Shown piece after piece: positions 8,166 through 16,997 of a DNA stretch of 64,000 nucleotides. Source of the stretch: Alphaproteobacteria bacterium (lineage in GTDB: Bacteria; Pseudomonadota; Alphaproteobacteria; Rhodospirillales; Magnetovibrionaceae); assembly GCA_015231605.1 (NCBI GenBank), contig JADGBG010000001.1, forward strand, positions 35,657 to 99,656, in the 5' to 3' direction. Made by a program: the position numbers and the translations under genes. The stretch's first letter is position 1, and each line of letters opens with the position of its first letter. The notes under the pieces were generated by a model. The model did not search any database. It saw only the letters and a program-made list of their open reading frames with translations, and was not told the origin of the DNA.

Positions 8166-9386
8166 TCAGCTTGAGGATCGGCTGAGGACGTGGGTTTCGA
8201 AACCGGCCTTGGTCAATTTTTCGACCAGGGACTGCACGTGGTGCCGATCCAGCGTTTCCACGGCGACGTCCATTTCGGTCTGCTTCAGAGGCACGTCCGA
8301 GAACAGGCGCTGGTGATGGACTTCGATGATGTTGGCGCCACTGTCGCCGATGATCTTGGACACCACCGACAGCACCCCGGGCATGTCGGAAATCTTGATG
8401 CGCAGGCTCACCAGGCGGCCTTCGCGGGCCAGTCCGCGCATCAGGATGGTGGACAGCATGCGGGAGTCGATATTGCCGCCGGACACCACCAGGCCGACGG
8501 TGCGGCCCTGGAACTTGTCCTTGTGCTTCATTAGCGCCGCGAGCGGGGCCGCGCCCGCGCCCTCGACCACGATTCGCTTCAGTTCCAGATAGGTCTGCAG
8601 GGCCGCTTCAAGTTCCAATTCGCTGGCCATGAAGATGTCGTCCACCACGCGTTCGATGATGGCCTGGGTGTTGGGGGACGGCGTCTTGACGGCGATGCCG
8701 TCGGCGATGGTCTGGCCCCAGGTCGCGTCCGTGTGGGTGTGATGGTACGCGTCGTACATGGACGGATAGGTATCCGCCTGCACGCCATAGATTTCGATGC
8801 CGGGCTTGATGGCCTTGGCCGCGATGGCGACGCCCGCGATCAGGCCGCCGCCGCCGATGGCGGTGATGATGGCGTCCATTTCCGGGTGGTCTTCCAACAT
8901 TTCCTTGCCGATGGTGCCCTGGCCGGCGATGACGTGAGGGTCGTCGTAGGGATGGACGAAGGTGTAGCCGTGCCGCGCCGACAAGTCCAGGGCATGGTCG
9001 CGGGCCTGGATGAAGCCTTCGCCTTCCAGAACCACGCGCGCGCCCAGCGCCTCGGTCCGGGCGATCTTGGTGAACGGCGTGTTGCGCGGCATCACGATGG
9101 TCGCGGGAATGCCCAGCTGCCGCGCGAAATACCCCACGCCCTGGGCATGGTTTCCGGCGGACGCGGCGATCACGCCGGCCTCGCGTTCCGCGTCGGTCAA
9201 CGACAACAGCTTGACCAGCGCGCCGCGCACCTTGAAAGCGCCGGTGTGCTGCAGGTTTTCCAGCTTCAGCACCACCTTCGCGCCCGTCAGTTCGGACAGG
9301 CGGGCGGCGGGAAAGCACGGGGTGCGCAGGATGTCGTTTTCGATCTGGCGCGCGGCGGCCTGGATGTGTTCGTAAGTGACGTGCAT
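8166..9386 (-). CDS. ilvA: Threonine ammonia-lyase with C-terminal ACT domain
   Basis: This 406-residue PLP enzyme deaminates threonine to 2-oxobutyrate, the first committed step to isoleucine. The PLP lysine is K52 in LQHTGAFKVRGA. The glycine-rich phosphate loop reads AIGGGGLIAGV, and SGGNID is conserved near the end of the catalytic domain. A single ACT domain occupies about residues 328-402, as in the shorter (TdcB/IlvA1-like) form, not the double-ACT E. coli IlvA. Start at 9386: GGAGAACC sits just upstream, and MHVTYEHIQAAARQIE matches the family. An upstream start at 9464 would add a 26-residue unconserved tail. It converges on the methyltransferase gene, with 8 bp between stops. Confidence 0.93.
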   Translation of the reverse strand: MHVTYEHIQAAARQIENDILRTPCFPAARLSELTGAKVVLKLENLQHTGAFKVRGALVKLLSLTDAEREAGVIAASAGNHAQGVGYFARQLGIPATIVMPRNTPFTKIARTEALGARVVLEGEGFIQARDHALDLSARHGYTFVHPYDDPHVIAGQGTIGKEMLEDHPEMDAIITAIGGGGLIAGVAIAAKAIKPGIEIYGVQADTYPSMYDAYHHTHTDATWGQTIADGIAVKTPSPNTQAIIERVVDDIFMASELELEAALQTYLELKRIVVEGAGAAPLAALMKHKDKFQGRTVGLVVSGGNIDSRMLSTILMRGLAREGRLVSLRIKISDMPGVLSVVSKIIGDSGANIIEVHHQRLFSDVPLKQTEMDVAVETLDRHHVQSLVEKLTKAGFETHVLSRSSS

Positions 9387-9658
9387 GGTTCTCCGATCAG
9401 GCGCGACGCACCGGGACGGGGGATGGGGTGGGCTGGATTTTACAGTACGCGCTTTTATGCACAACCGTCTTGAATTCCCGACAAAAAGTTTGCCGGTAGC
9501 GATTGCCGCGATGGACGCCTTCCTTTAATATTGATTCCAGCACGTTCGCATCGTCCTTTCCCCTTGCGCTGGGGGGGGGCGTGGGTCATACCTGAACGTC
9601 GATCATGCATTGGGGTTTTGCGCCGTCCCCGTGGCGGCCAATGGGAGAACAGGATTTC

Positions 9659-10243
9659 ATGTCTGGCCAGGCTCTTGTCACCACGGGTTCCACCGACGTT
9701 GATGCGATCAGCGGCGAAAACCGTTCCGAATTCGTCACCTTCAACATCGCCGGACAGCTGTTCGGCATTCCGGTCCTGATCGTTCAGGATATCTTGGTTC
9801 CGGAAAAAATCGCGTCCATCCCCTTGGCCCCGCCCGAAGTGCGCGGCTCCATCAATCTGCGCGGCCGCATCGTGACCGTGGTCGACGTGCGGGTCCGCCT
9901 GGGTCTCAAGCGCCGCGATATCGTTCAGGACGACGTCAAGGAAGCGAAGCGCCAGGGCGAGGACGGTTCCGCCAACAATTCCCACGCCGCCGTCGAAGCC
10001 ATCAAACGCAAAAAGCGCGAGCACATGATGGGCGTGACCGTGGATCATCAGAACGAGCTGTATACGCTCCTGGTCGACAGCGTCGGCGACGTCATCAGTC
10101 TCAAGAAGGACAAATACGAAGGCAATCCCAGCACGCTCGACCCGGTTTGGCGCGAATTCGCTAGCGGCGTGTACCGGCTGGACAAGTCCCTCATGGTGGT
10201 TCTCGACGTGGACCGTCTGTTGAACTTCAAGGCGAACGCCTGA
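9659..10243 (+). CDS. cheW: Chemotaxis coupling protein CheW with internal insertion
   Basis: This 194-residue CheW-domain protein couples chemoreceptors to the CheA kinase. CheW hallmarks are FVTFNIAGQLFGIPVLIVQDIL, the EVRGSINLRGRIVTVVDVR strand pair and the C-terminal LMVVLDVDRLL. It is about 30 residues longer than a minimal CheW because of a charged insertion (about residues 87-122, rich in Lys, Glu and Asp) between the first and second half-barrels. It stands alone, without cheA, cheY or receptor genes nearby. The ATG at 9659 has GGGAGAACAGG upstream. An earlier in-frame ATG at 9641 is possible. Confidence 0.92.
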   Translation: MSGQALVTTGSTDVDAISGENRSEFVTFNIAGQLFGIPVLIVQDILVPEKIASIPLAPPEVRGSINLRGRIVTVVDVRVRLGLKRRDIVQDDVKEAKRQGEDGSANNSHAAVEAIKRKKREHMMGVTVDHQNELYTLLVDSVGDVISLKKDKYEGNPSTLDPVWREFASGVYRLDKSLMVVLDVDRLLNFKANA

Positions 10244-10269
10244 CCGGCGTCGCCCTCTCCGAATCAAAC

Positions 10270-10299
10270 AACGGCGTCCCGGTGGGGGCGCCGTTCTCG
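10270..10299. terminator. Shared terminator between convergent cheW and hemB
   Basis: An 11-bp stem (10270-10280 with 10285-10295, one G-T pair) has a 4-nt loop (ggtg) and sits between the cheW and hemB stop codons. The plus strand continues with TCTCGTTT and the minus strand with TGTTTGATT. The U tracts are imperfect, but position and symmetry suit a bidirectional terminator. Confidence 0.65.
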
Positions 10300-10318
10300 T
10301 TTGCGGTCGTCGGCCGGA

Positions 10319-11434
<1,116 letters not shown>

Positions 11435-11436
11435 TC

Positions 11437-11667
11437 ATGGCGACGAGAAACCCTGGCGACCATCCCGAAACCCGGCTGGGCGAAGTTCTGTTCGAATTTC
11501 GCCGCGTGGGCAAGGTGTTGCGCGTGTGCGCCATCGACCCCAGAACCGGCGTCGAGGTGACCATGGTCGCCGATCCCCGCCAAGGGCCGGAAACCATCAA
11601 GCGCGTGGCGGCCCGCAAACTGGCCTATGTTCTCAACAAAAAGCGTGAAAACGGGGAAATCCGCTGA
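11437..11667 (+). CDS. Small conserved protein of unknown function
   Basis: This 76-residue basic protein has a compact beta-rich core (LFEFRRVGKVLRVCAIDP, then GVEVTMVADP) and a helical, Lys/Arg-rich C-terminus (VAARKLAYVLNKKREN). No signal peptide or membrane segment is seen. Its tight, charge-balanced composition and GC-rich third positions support a real gene. It looks like a small uncharacterised alphaproteobacterial family, but I cannot name a function. It is divergent from hemB, with an 89-bp gap that should hold both promoters. Confidence 0.7.
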   Translation: MATRNPGDHPETRLGEVLFEFRRVGKVLRVCAIDPRTGVEVTMVADPRQGPETIKRVAARKLAYVLNKKRENGEIR

Positions 11668-11762
11668 CGGCCGCCCGTGCTTGCGGCGGCGATGGCCAAG
11701 CAATAGAATTTGGTCCGGTTGGGATGGTTTCAGGGATTCGGATCCGGGATAGGGAAGTCATG

Positions 11763-12971
11763 ATGAAATCGATCAAGAAGAACCTAGTGGCGGGCGCCGC
11801 CACGGCGGTCATGGGTTTTGCGGGCGCGGCCCAAGCGGACGGCCTTAAAATCGGCGCGTTGATGCCGATGACGGGTGGTTTGCAGGCCTACGGCGTGACG
11901 TCGCTCAACGGCGTCAACCTTGCCGCCGATCAGATCAACGCGGCCGGTGGCGTGAACGGCGGCAAGCTGGAGGTCGTCGTCGGCGACACTCAGACCTCCG
12001 CTCAACCCGGCGTGGCCGCGGCGAAAAAACTGGTGTCGGTCGAAGGCGTCAGCGCGCTGGTCGGCGCATTGTCGTCCGGCGTGACGATTCCCATCGCACA
12101 AACCGTTGCCGCCCCCAACGGCGTGCCGCAGATTTCCGGCGCATCGACCGCTCCGGCCATCACTTCGATGGACGATCAGGACTTCCTGTTCCGCACCGTG
12201 CCCACGGACGCCGTTCAGGGCGTGGGCATGGCGGAACTGGCCGCCGAAGCGGGCATCAAGAACGCCGCCGTCATTTATGTCAATAACGACTACGGCAAGG
12301 GTTTGGCGGAAGCCTTCGCGGCGGCGTTCACAAGGAAGGGCGGCGCCGTGGCCCAGTCGGTCGCGTTCGAGGAAAAACAGGCGTCTTTTCGTGGAGAACT
12401 GCAAAAGGCCGCGTCCGGCGGCGCGACGCACCTGGTGCTGATCGCGTATCCGGAAAGCGGGATTCCCATTCTCAAGCAGTCCCTGGAGGGCGGGTACTTC
12501 ATGAAGTTCGTCTTTTCCGACGGCATGAAGGCCAACGATATCGTCGACGCCATCGGGGCCGAATACCTCGACGGCGCGTTCGGCACGACGGCGGAATCCG
12601 CCGGCGACGCGGCGAAAATCTATCAGGCCGCCTTCGAGGCCAAATACGGTCCGACCGAAAAGCCCTACAGCGACACCGCCTACGACGCCACGATGATCCT
12701 GGCGCTGGCGGCGGCGAAGGCGGGCTCCAGCGATCCCAAGGCCATCCGGGACGCATTGCGCGACGTCGCCAACGCGCCGGGCGAAGCGGTTCTGCCGGGT
12801 GAATTCGCCAAGGGCGTCCAGTTGCTGAAGGCGGGCAAGGACATCGATTACGTCGGCGCGTCGGGGCCGGTGGATTTCGACGCCAACGGCGACGTGTCCG
12901 GAACCTTCGCCCACTGGGTGATCGAAAACGGCCGGTTCGTCACCAAGAAAGTGTTCGTTCCCGGTTCTTAA
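11763..12971 (+). CDS. Branched-chain amino-acid-type ABC transporter substrate-binding protein
   Basis: This 402-residue periplasmic binding protein of the LivK/type I family starts with a Sec signal peptide (MKSIKKNLVAGAATAVMGFAGAAQA, cleavage before DGLKIG). It has the family opening IGALMPMTGG, QINAAGGVNGGKLEVVVGDTQ and VYVNNDYGKG-like segments. Two adjacent ATGs (11760, 11763) follow AGGGAAG. The second gives better spacing. The matching permease/ATPase set may be livGFHM at 18515-21812, 5.5 kb away on the other strand. That operon has no binding protein of its own. Ligand not determined; amino acids or amides are likely. Confidence 0.9.
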   Translation: MKSIKKNLVAGAATAVMGFAGAAQADGLKIGALMPMTGGLQAYGVTSLNGVNLAADQINAAGGVNGGKLEVVVGDTQTSAQPGVAAAKKLVSVEGVSALVGALSSGVTIPIAQTVAAPNGVPQISGASTAPAITSMDDQDFLFRTVPTDAVQGVGMAELAAEAGIKNAAVIYVNNDYGKGLAEAFAAAFTRKGGAVAQSVAFEEKQASFRGELQKAASGGATHLVLIAYPESGIPILKQSLEGGYFMKFVFSDGMKANDIVDAIGAEYLDGAFGTTAESAGDAAKIYQAAFEAKYGPTEKPYSDTAYDATMILALAAAKAGSSDPKAIRDALRDVANAPGEAVLPGEFAKGVQLLKAGKDIDYVGASGPVDFDANGDVSGTFAHWVIENGRFVTKKVFVPGS

Positions 12972-12996
12972 CGCCTTGAATGGGCGGCGAAACCGT

Positions 12997-13041
12997 CCAC
13001 GGGCGCAGGGCCGTGCGCAAGCCTTGCGCCCGTGGTTGTCT
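12997..13041 (+). terminator. Terminator-like hairpin after the LivK-like gene
   Basis: An 11-bp perfect inverted repeat (CCACGGGCGCA at 12997-13007, complement at 13025-13035) with a 17-nt loop starts 25 bp after the binding-protein stop. It is followed by TTGTCTT. The stem is strong and the U tract imperfect. Confidence 0.55.
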
Positions 13042-13120
13042 TGCCCGGGCGTTGAGGGTACGATCATATGCAAAAGCTGATGTGAGCCGTTTCGTTTTCG
13101 CCGAACCCATGGAGCCAACG

Positions 13121-13924
13121 ATGCTGAAAAAATCCGCCAAATCCTTGCTCGGTCTCGTGGCCGGCGCCGTTTTGTTGTCCGCGTGCGGCGACCAAAAAGA
13201 AACGCCAGCCGTATTGCCCGAAATGCTCATCTATTGCGGCATCACCATGGCCCATCCGATGAAGGAAATCGCCCAGAACATGGAACAGGAGCTGGGCGTC
13301 AAGATTCTCATCAACCAAGGGGGGTCGGAAGACCTGTATCAAAGCCTGAAGGCCTCGCAGAAGGGGGATTTGTACCTGCCCGGATCGGCGTCGTACCGCG
13401 AACGCCACATGGAAGAAGGGCTCCTTGGGGATTTCGTCCACGTCGGCTACAACCAGGCCGCCATGATCGTTCCGCGCGGCAATCCGAAGGGGTTGACGGC
13501 GGACATCACCCTGTTGACCAAGCCCGAATACAAGGTCGTCATCGTCAACCCCGACAGCGGCAGCATCGGACGGGAAACCAAGAAAATCCTGGACGATGCC
13601 GGGATTTATCAGGCGGTTCTGGACAATGCGACGTATCTGACCACGGATTCCCGCAACCTCAACCAGGCCCTGAAGCAGGGCGACGCCGACGTGTCCATCA
13701 ACTGGCGCGCCACCGCGTTTTTCGCCGAAAACAAGCCGCATATCCAGCAACTGGACCTGGACCCGGCCGTGGCGAAGCCCAAGAAGCTGGTGCTCAATCT
13801 GCTGACGTTCTCGAAAATCCAGGACAAGGCGCGCCGCTTCATGGAATACGCCTCATCGCCCGAAGGCCAGGCCATTTTCCGCAAATACGGTTTTCTTGAC
13901 AACACGATGAAGGGTGACGACTGA
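13121..13924 (+). CDS. ModA-like periplasmic substrate-binding lipoprotein
   Basis: This 267-residue protein has a lipoprotein signal ending in the lipobox LLSAC (residues about 17-21). The rest resembles the molybdate-type extracellular binding fold (ModA/SBP_bac_11): LIYCGITMAHPMKEIA, NQGGSEDLYQSL, KGDLYLPGS and the C-terminal YASSPEGQAIFRKYGF helix typical of the family. No ModB/ModC genes are near. Instead the stop is only 5 bases before a hybrid histidine kinase gene, suggesting the protein presents a ligand to the kinase's periplasmic domain (TorT/TorS-like logic). The start at 13121 has GGAG 6 nt upstream and a proper lipoprotein signal. Longer frames upstream lack one. The ligand is unknown. 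Confidence 0.85.
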   Translation: MLKKSAKSLLGLVAGAVLLSACGDQKETPAVLPEMLIYCGITMAHPMKEIAQNMEQELGVKILINQGGSEDLYQSLKASQKGDLYLPGSASYRERHMEEGLLGDFVHVGYNQAAMIVPRGNPKGLTADITLLTKPEYKVVIVNPDSGSIGRETKKILDDAGIYQAVLDNATYLTTDSRNLNQALKQGDADVSINWRATAFFAENKPHIQQLDLDPAVAKPKKLVLNLLTFSKIQDKARRFMEYASSPEGQAIFRKYGFLDNTMKGDD

Positions 13925-13929
13925 CTCCG

Positions 13930-16686
13930 ATGGATACCCCCGCCCAACCATCTGGAGGCGAGCCGCAGGTGAACGGCGCCGTCGGCGGAGCGTTGTTGTC
14001 CCGGCGCATCTATGCGCTGCTCGGCGTGTTCCTCACGGGGTTTTTGCTTCTCGTGGGGCTTGAGCTTGGCTTCAACCAATTGTCCGCGACGTTGAACACG
14101 CGCCTGGACAACGAGCGGTCGCGCGTTCAGATCGGCGAACTGATTTCCCAGGACCTTTCCAAACTGGAAGCCAAAACCTACCAATTGGCGATGACCAGCG
14201 GCGTCAAAGGGCAGGAACGCGTGTTCCAGGACTTCGACGCCACGATCCAGTTGCTCAAGGAAAGTCTTCACGTTTTGGAAAAGGGCGGAACCATCGTCCG
14301 CAAGACCCGTCTGAACATCGAAAGCCAGGAGATCATGGAACGATCCATCACGTTCCATCCCGCGCTCGAGCGGCTTTACGTTCTGGAAGCCATCGATCTC
14401 CGCCCCAAGTTGATGCAGATCCGCGATCTGGCGGTCAAAATGACGGCCATGCTGAGCGAGCGGGAAGCGCTGAATACGGCGTCTCAGCACCAGGCCTTCG
14501 TGGACATGGGCGATCAGGCCGACAACCATCTCAAGGGGTATCCGCCGCTGTTCACCCGCATGCGGGAAAACGCCAACCGGCTGTTTTTCGAAAGTCAGCG
14601 CCAACTGCGCGACATCAAGGCCGAGATCGAACAACAGGATACCTTTTATCAATCCCTCCAGGTGGCGCTGTCCGTCGCGGTCGTGCTGGCCGTCTTGGTG
14701 TTCGGCTACCGCCTTTTGTCCCAGGTCGCCACGGCGAACCGGGATCTGCACGCCCTGGCCCGGGATCTGGAATTCCAGAAGTTCGCCCTGGACCAGCACG
14801 CCATCGTCAGCAGTACGGACGTCGATGGGAAGATTCTCTACGCCAACGACAAGTTCTGCGAAATCAGCGGCTATTCCCGCGAGGAAATGCTGGGGCATAC
14901 CCACAGCATCGTGAAGTCCGGCGATCATCCGTCGACGTTCTACCGCGACATGTGGGACACCATCTCCTCCGGCAAGGTCTGGCATGGCGAGGTCAAGAAC
15001 AAGAGCAGACACGGCAACCATTACTGGGTCTCCGCCACCATCGTCCCGTTTCTGGACGAGACCGGCAAGCCGTTCCGGTACATCTCCATCCGCACCGACA
15101 TCACCGAACGCAAACGGATGGAAGAAGACATGCAGGACGCCAACCGGTTCCTGCAAAGTCTCACCGACGCCATGGGCGAAGGCGTCTACGTCCAGGGCGC
15201 TATGGGCGAATGCCGTTTCCTCAACCCCGAGGCCGAGCGCTTGTTGGGGTGGTCCCTGGTCGAGCTTCAGGGGCGCAGCCTCCACGACACGGTTCATTAC
15301 CATCTGGAGAACGGTCAACGCGTTAGCGCCGACCATTGCCGGGTTTTGAATACCGTCAAAAAGGGTGAAACCTACCGTTCCGATGAAGAGGAGTTCATCC
15401 GCAAGAACGGCGATGTGTTCCCGGTGTCGCTGGTGTCCGTGCCCATGCTGGACGACGGCGTCATCATCGGTTCCGTCACCGTGTTCGCCGACATCACCAC
15501 CCGCAAGGAGGCCGAGCGCGACATGGCCGCCGCCAAGGAAGAGGCGGAAAAGGCGAACCGGGCCAAATCCGAATTCCTGTCGTCCATGAGCCACGAACTG
15601 CGCACGCCGCTCAACGCCATCTTGGGATTCGCGCAACTGCTGGATTTCAATCCGAGCGAACCCTTGACGCCGGACCAGAAGATGTCGGTCGAGCAAATCA
15701 CCAAGGGCGGCAAGCACCTGCTGGAATTGGTCAACGACGTTCTGGACCTGGCGAAGATCGAATCGGGGAAAATCGACCTGACCGTGTCCGACGTGAACTC
15801 CGATCACCTGATCGAGGAATGCGAACCCCTGGCCGCCACCTTGGCGCAAAAACGCGGGCTTCAGTTCTCGACCCGAAAAGGCAGGGGCCATGTGATCCGC
15901 GCGGATCACATGCGCCTGAAGCAGGTGCTGTTGAACCTTCTGTCCAACGCCGTGAAATACAACAGGGACGGCGGCAGCGTCGTTCTGGCGTCCGAGCCCG
16001 TTGACAACGCCATGCTGCGGTTCTCCGTTTCCGACACGGGACCGGGTATTTCCCATGACCAGCAAGCCCAGTTGTTCCAGCCGTTCTCCCGGCTGGGCAA
16101 GGAAGACAGCGAAATCGAAGGGACCGGCATCGGCCTCATCATCACCAAGCGTCTGATCGAAGCCATGGATGGGCGCATCGGCTTCGACAGCACGCCGGGC
16201 GAGGGGACCACGTTCTGGGTCGAGGTGCCGATTTCCGGCGCCGCGCAGCAAACGATGGCGCAGTTCGAACGGCGGGATGACAACACCGCACCCAAGGTCA
16301 AGCCGGGCGTGGATGTTGTCGGGCGGGTGGTCTATATCGAAGACAACCCCGCCAACATATCGCTCATGGAAACGCTGCTCGGGCATATTCCCGGCATCGA
16401 ATTGAAGGTCGCGCATACCGCGGAGCTGGGGATTGTCCTGATTCACGACGTCATGCCCGATCTGGTGCTGATGGACATCAACCTGCCCGGCATGAACGGC
16501 ATCGAGGCCCTGGGCGTGTTGCGCGCCGACCCAGCGACGGCCGGCATTCCCGTGATCGCCATCAGCGCGGCGGCCATGCATGCCGATGTTGCAAAGGGCA
16601 AGGCCGCCGGATTCGAGGCCTATCTCACCAAGCCGTTCAATATCCCCGAGATGCTGGCGACGATCGAAGGCATGCTGAAGGTCTAA
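13930..16686 (+). CDS. Hybrid sensor histidine kinase (periplasmic sensor, 2xPAS, HisKA, HATPase, REC)
   Basis: This 918-residue membrane kinase has TM1 at about residues 24-46, a helical periplasmic domain of about 190 residues, TM2 at about 238-260, PAS1 (about 285-395, SGYSREEMLGHTHSIVKSG), PAS2 (about 405-525), HisKA with phospho-His H555 in SMSHELRTPLN, a HATPase (LLSNAVKYN, DTGPGIS, GTGIGL) and a C-terminal receiver with D849 in LMDINLPGM. It follows the ModA-like lipoprotein by 5 bp, so the two form a transcription unit and probably a sensing complex. No DNA-binding regulator is adjacent. The lone receiver at 11-391 is a close relative of its REC domain. The TAA stop lies within the inverted repeat of the downstream palindromic element. 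Confidence 0.93.
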   Translation: MDTPAQPSGGEPQVNGAVGGALLSRRIYALLGVFLTGFLLLVGLELGFNQLSATLNTRLDNERSRVQIGELISQDLSKLEAKTYQLAMTSGVKGQERVFQDFDATIQLLKESLHVLEKGGTIVRKTRLNIESQEIMERSITFHPALERLYVLEAIDLRPKLMQIRDLAVKMTAMLSEREALNTASQHQAFVDMGDQADNHLKGYPPLFTRMRENANRLFFESQRQLRDIKAEIEQQDTFYQSLQVALSVAVVLAVLVFGYRLLSQVATANRDLHALARDLEFQKFALDQHAIVSSTDVDGKILYANDKFCEISGYSREEMLGHTHSIVKSGDHPSTFYRDMWDTISSGKVWHGEVKNKSRHGNHYWVSATIVPFLDETGKPFRYISIRTDITERKRMEEDMQDANRFLQSLTDAMGEGVYVQGAMGECRFLNPEAERLLGWSLVELQGRSLHDTVHYHLENGQRVSADHCRVLNTVKKGETYRSDEEEFIRKNGDVFPVSLVSVPMLDDGVIIGSVTVFADITTRKEAERDMAAAKEEAEKANRAKSEFLSSMSHELRTPLNAILGFAQLLDFNPSEPLTPDQKMSVEQITKGGKHLLELVNDVLDLAKIESGKIDLTVSDVNSDHLIEECEPLAATLAQKRGLQFSTRKGRGHVIRADHMRLKQVLLNLLSNAVKYNRDGGSVVLASEPVDNAMLRFSVSDTGPGISHDQQAQLFQPFSRLGKEDSEIEGTGIGLIITKRLIEAMDGRIGFDSTPGEGTTFWVEVPISGAAQQTMAQFERRDDNTAPKVKPGVDVVGRVVYIEDNPANISLMETLLGHIPGIELKVAHTAELGIVLIHDVMPDLVLMDINLPGMNGIEALGVLRADPATAGIPVIAISAAAMHADVAKGKAAGFEAYLTKPFNIPEMLATIEGMLKV

Positions 16687-16812
16687 CAGGCTGCTGCCCC
16701 CCCTGATCGTGACGTCTGACTCAAAACACAAACCACACCGTCATTCCCTTAAGTCAGCGCCTATTCGCCTTCGCGAATATGACGATGTTTTGAGTTTTCC
16801 AGCAGCCTGTTA
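16684..16812. mobile_element. 129-bp nested palindromic repeat (MITE-like), touching a kinase stop codon
   Basis: Perfect 13-bp terminal inverted repeats, TAACAGGCTGCTG (16684-16696) and CAGCAGCCTGTTA (16800-16812), bound the element. Inside, three more perfect stems are nested in register: ACTCAAAACA 16719-16728 with 16786-16795, CGTCAT 16739-16744 with ATGACG 16779-16784, and ATTCGC 16763-16768 with GCGAAT 16773-16778. The outermost TA on both sides could be a TA target duplication, as for IS630/mariner-type elements. The left repeat supplies the TAA stop of the upstream kinase. No coding potential. It fills the first part of the 311-bp gap before the next gene and could also end or stabilise the kinase mRNA. 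Confidence 0.65.
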
Positions 16813-16933
16813 ACGCCGTCGTGCGCCCTTTCCTTGGCATTGGAACACACACAAACAACTGTAATTATATGTTATATGTGGGTTAAAAATCTCACATTTG
16901 GTGTGATAATGCTGTTTTGATGCCCGTCAATCA

Positions 16934-16974
16934 TGCTATGATAATTTCGTTGGGCGCGGGTTGGGGAACCCGCG
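16934..16974 (+). promoter_or_regulatory. Candidate extended -10 and leader hairpin before the second kinase
   Basis: After the palindromic repeat the sequence is AT-rich up to about 16950, unlike its surroundings. It contains TGCTATGAT (16934-16942), an extended -10-like element, without a convincing -35. Downstream, CGCGGGTT (16955-16962) pairs perfectly with AACCCGCG (16967-16974) across a GGGG loop, just ahead of the G-rich ribosome-binding site at 16986-16994. The rest of the gap (16813-16933) shows nothing further. Confidence 0.4.
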
Positions 16975-16997
16975 TCACCATTTCAGGGGGGGAGGCG

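Noticed and set aside
9569..9580. G run before cheW (and a run of nine C at 39551-39559) as phase-variation tracts
   Set aside because: Both lie in intergenic DNA away from any start codon or -10/-35 spacer that I can define; no evidence of slippage.
13609..16731. A 1040-codon open frame on the minus strand over the hybrid kinase gene
   Set aside because: It mirrors the GC-rich codon pattern of the kinase. The translation is rich in Gly, Arg, His and Gln without motifs, and the plus-strand protein has clear domains.
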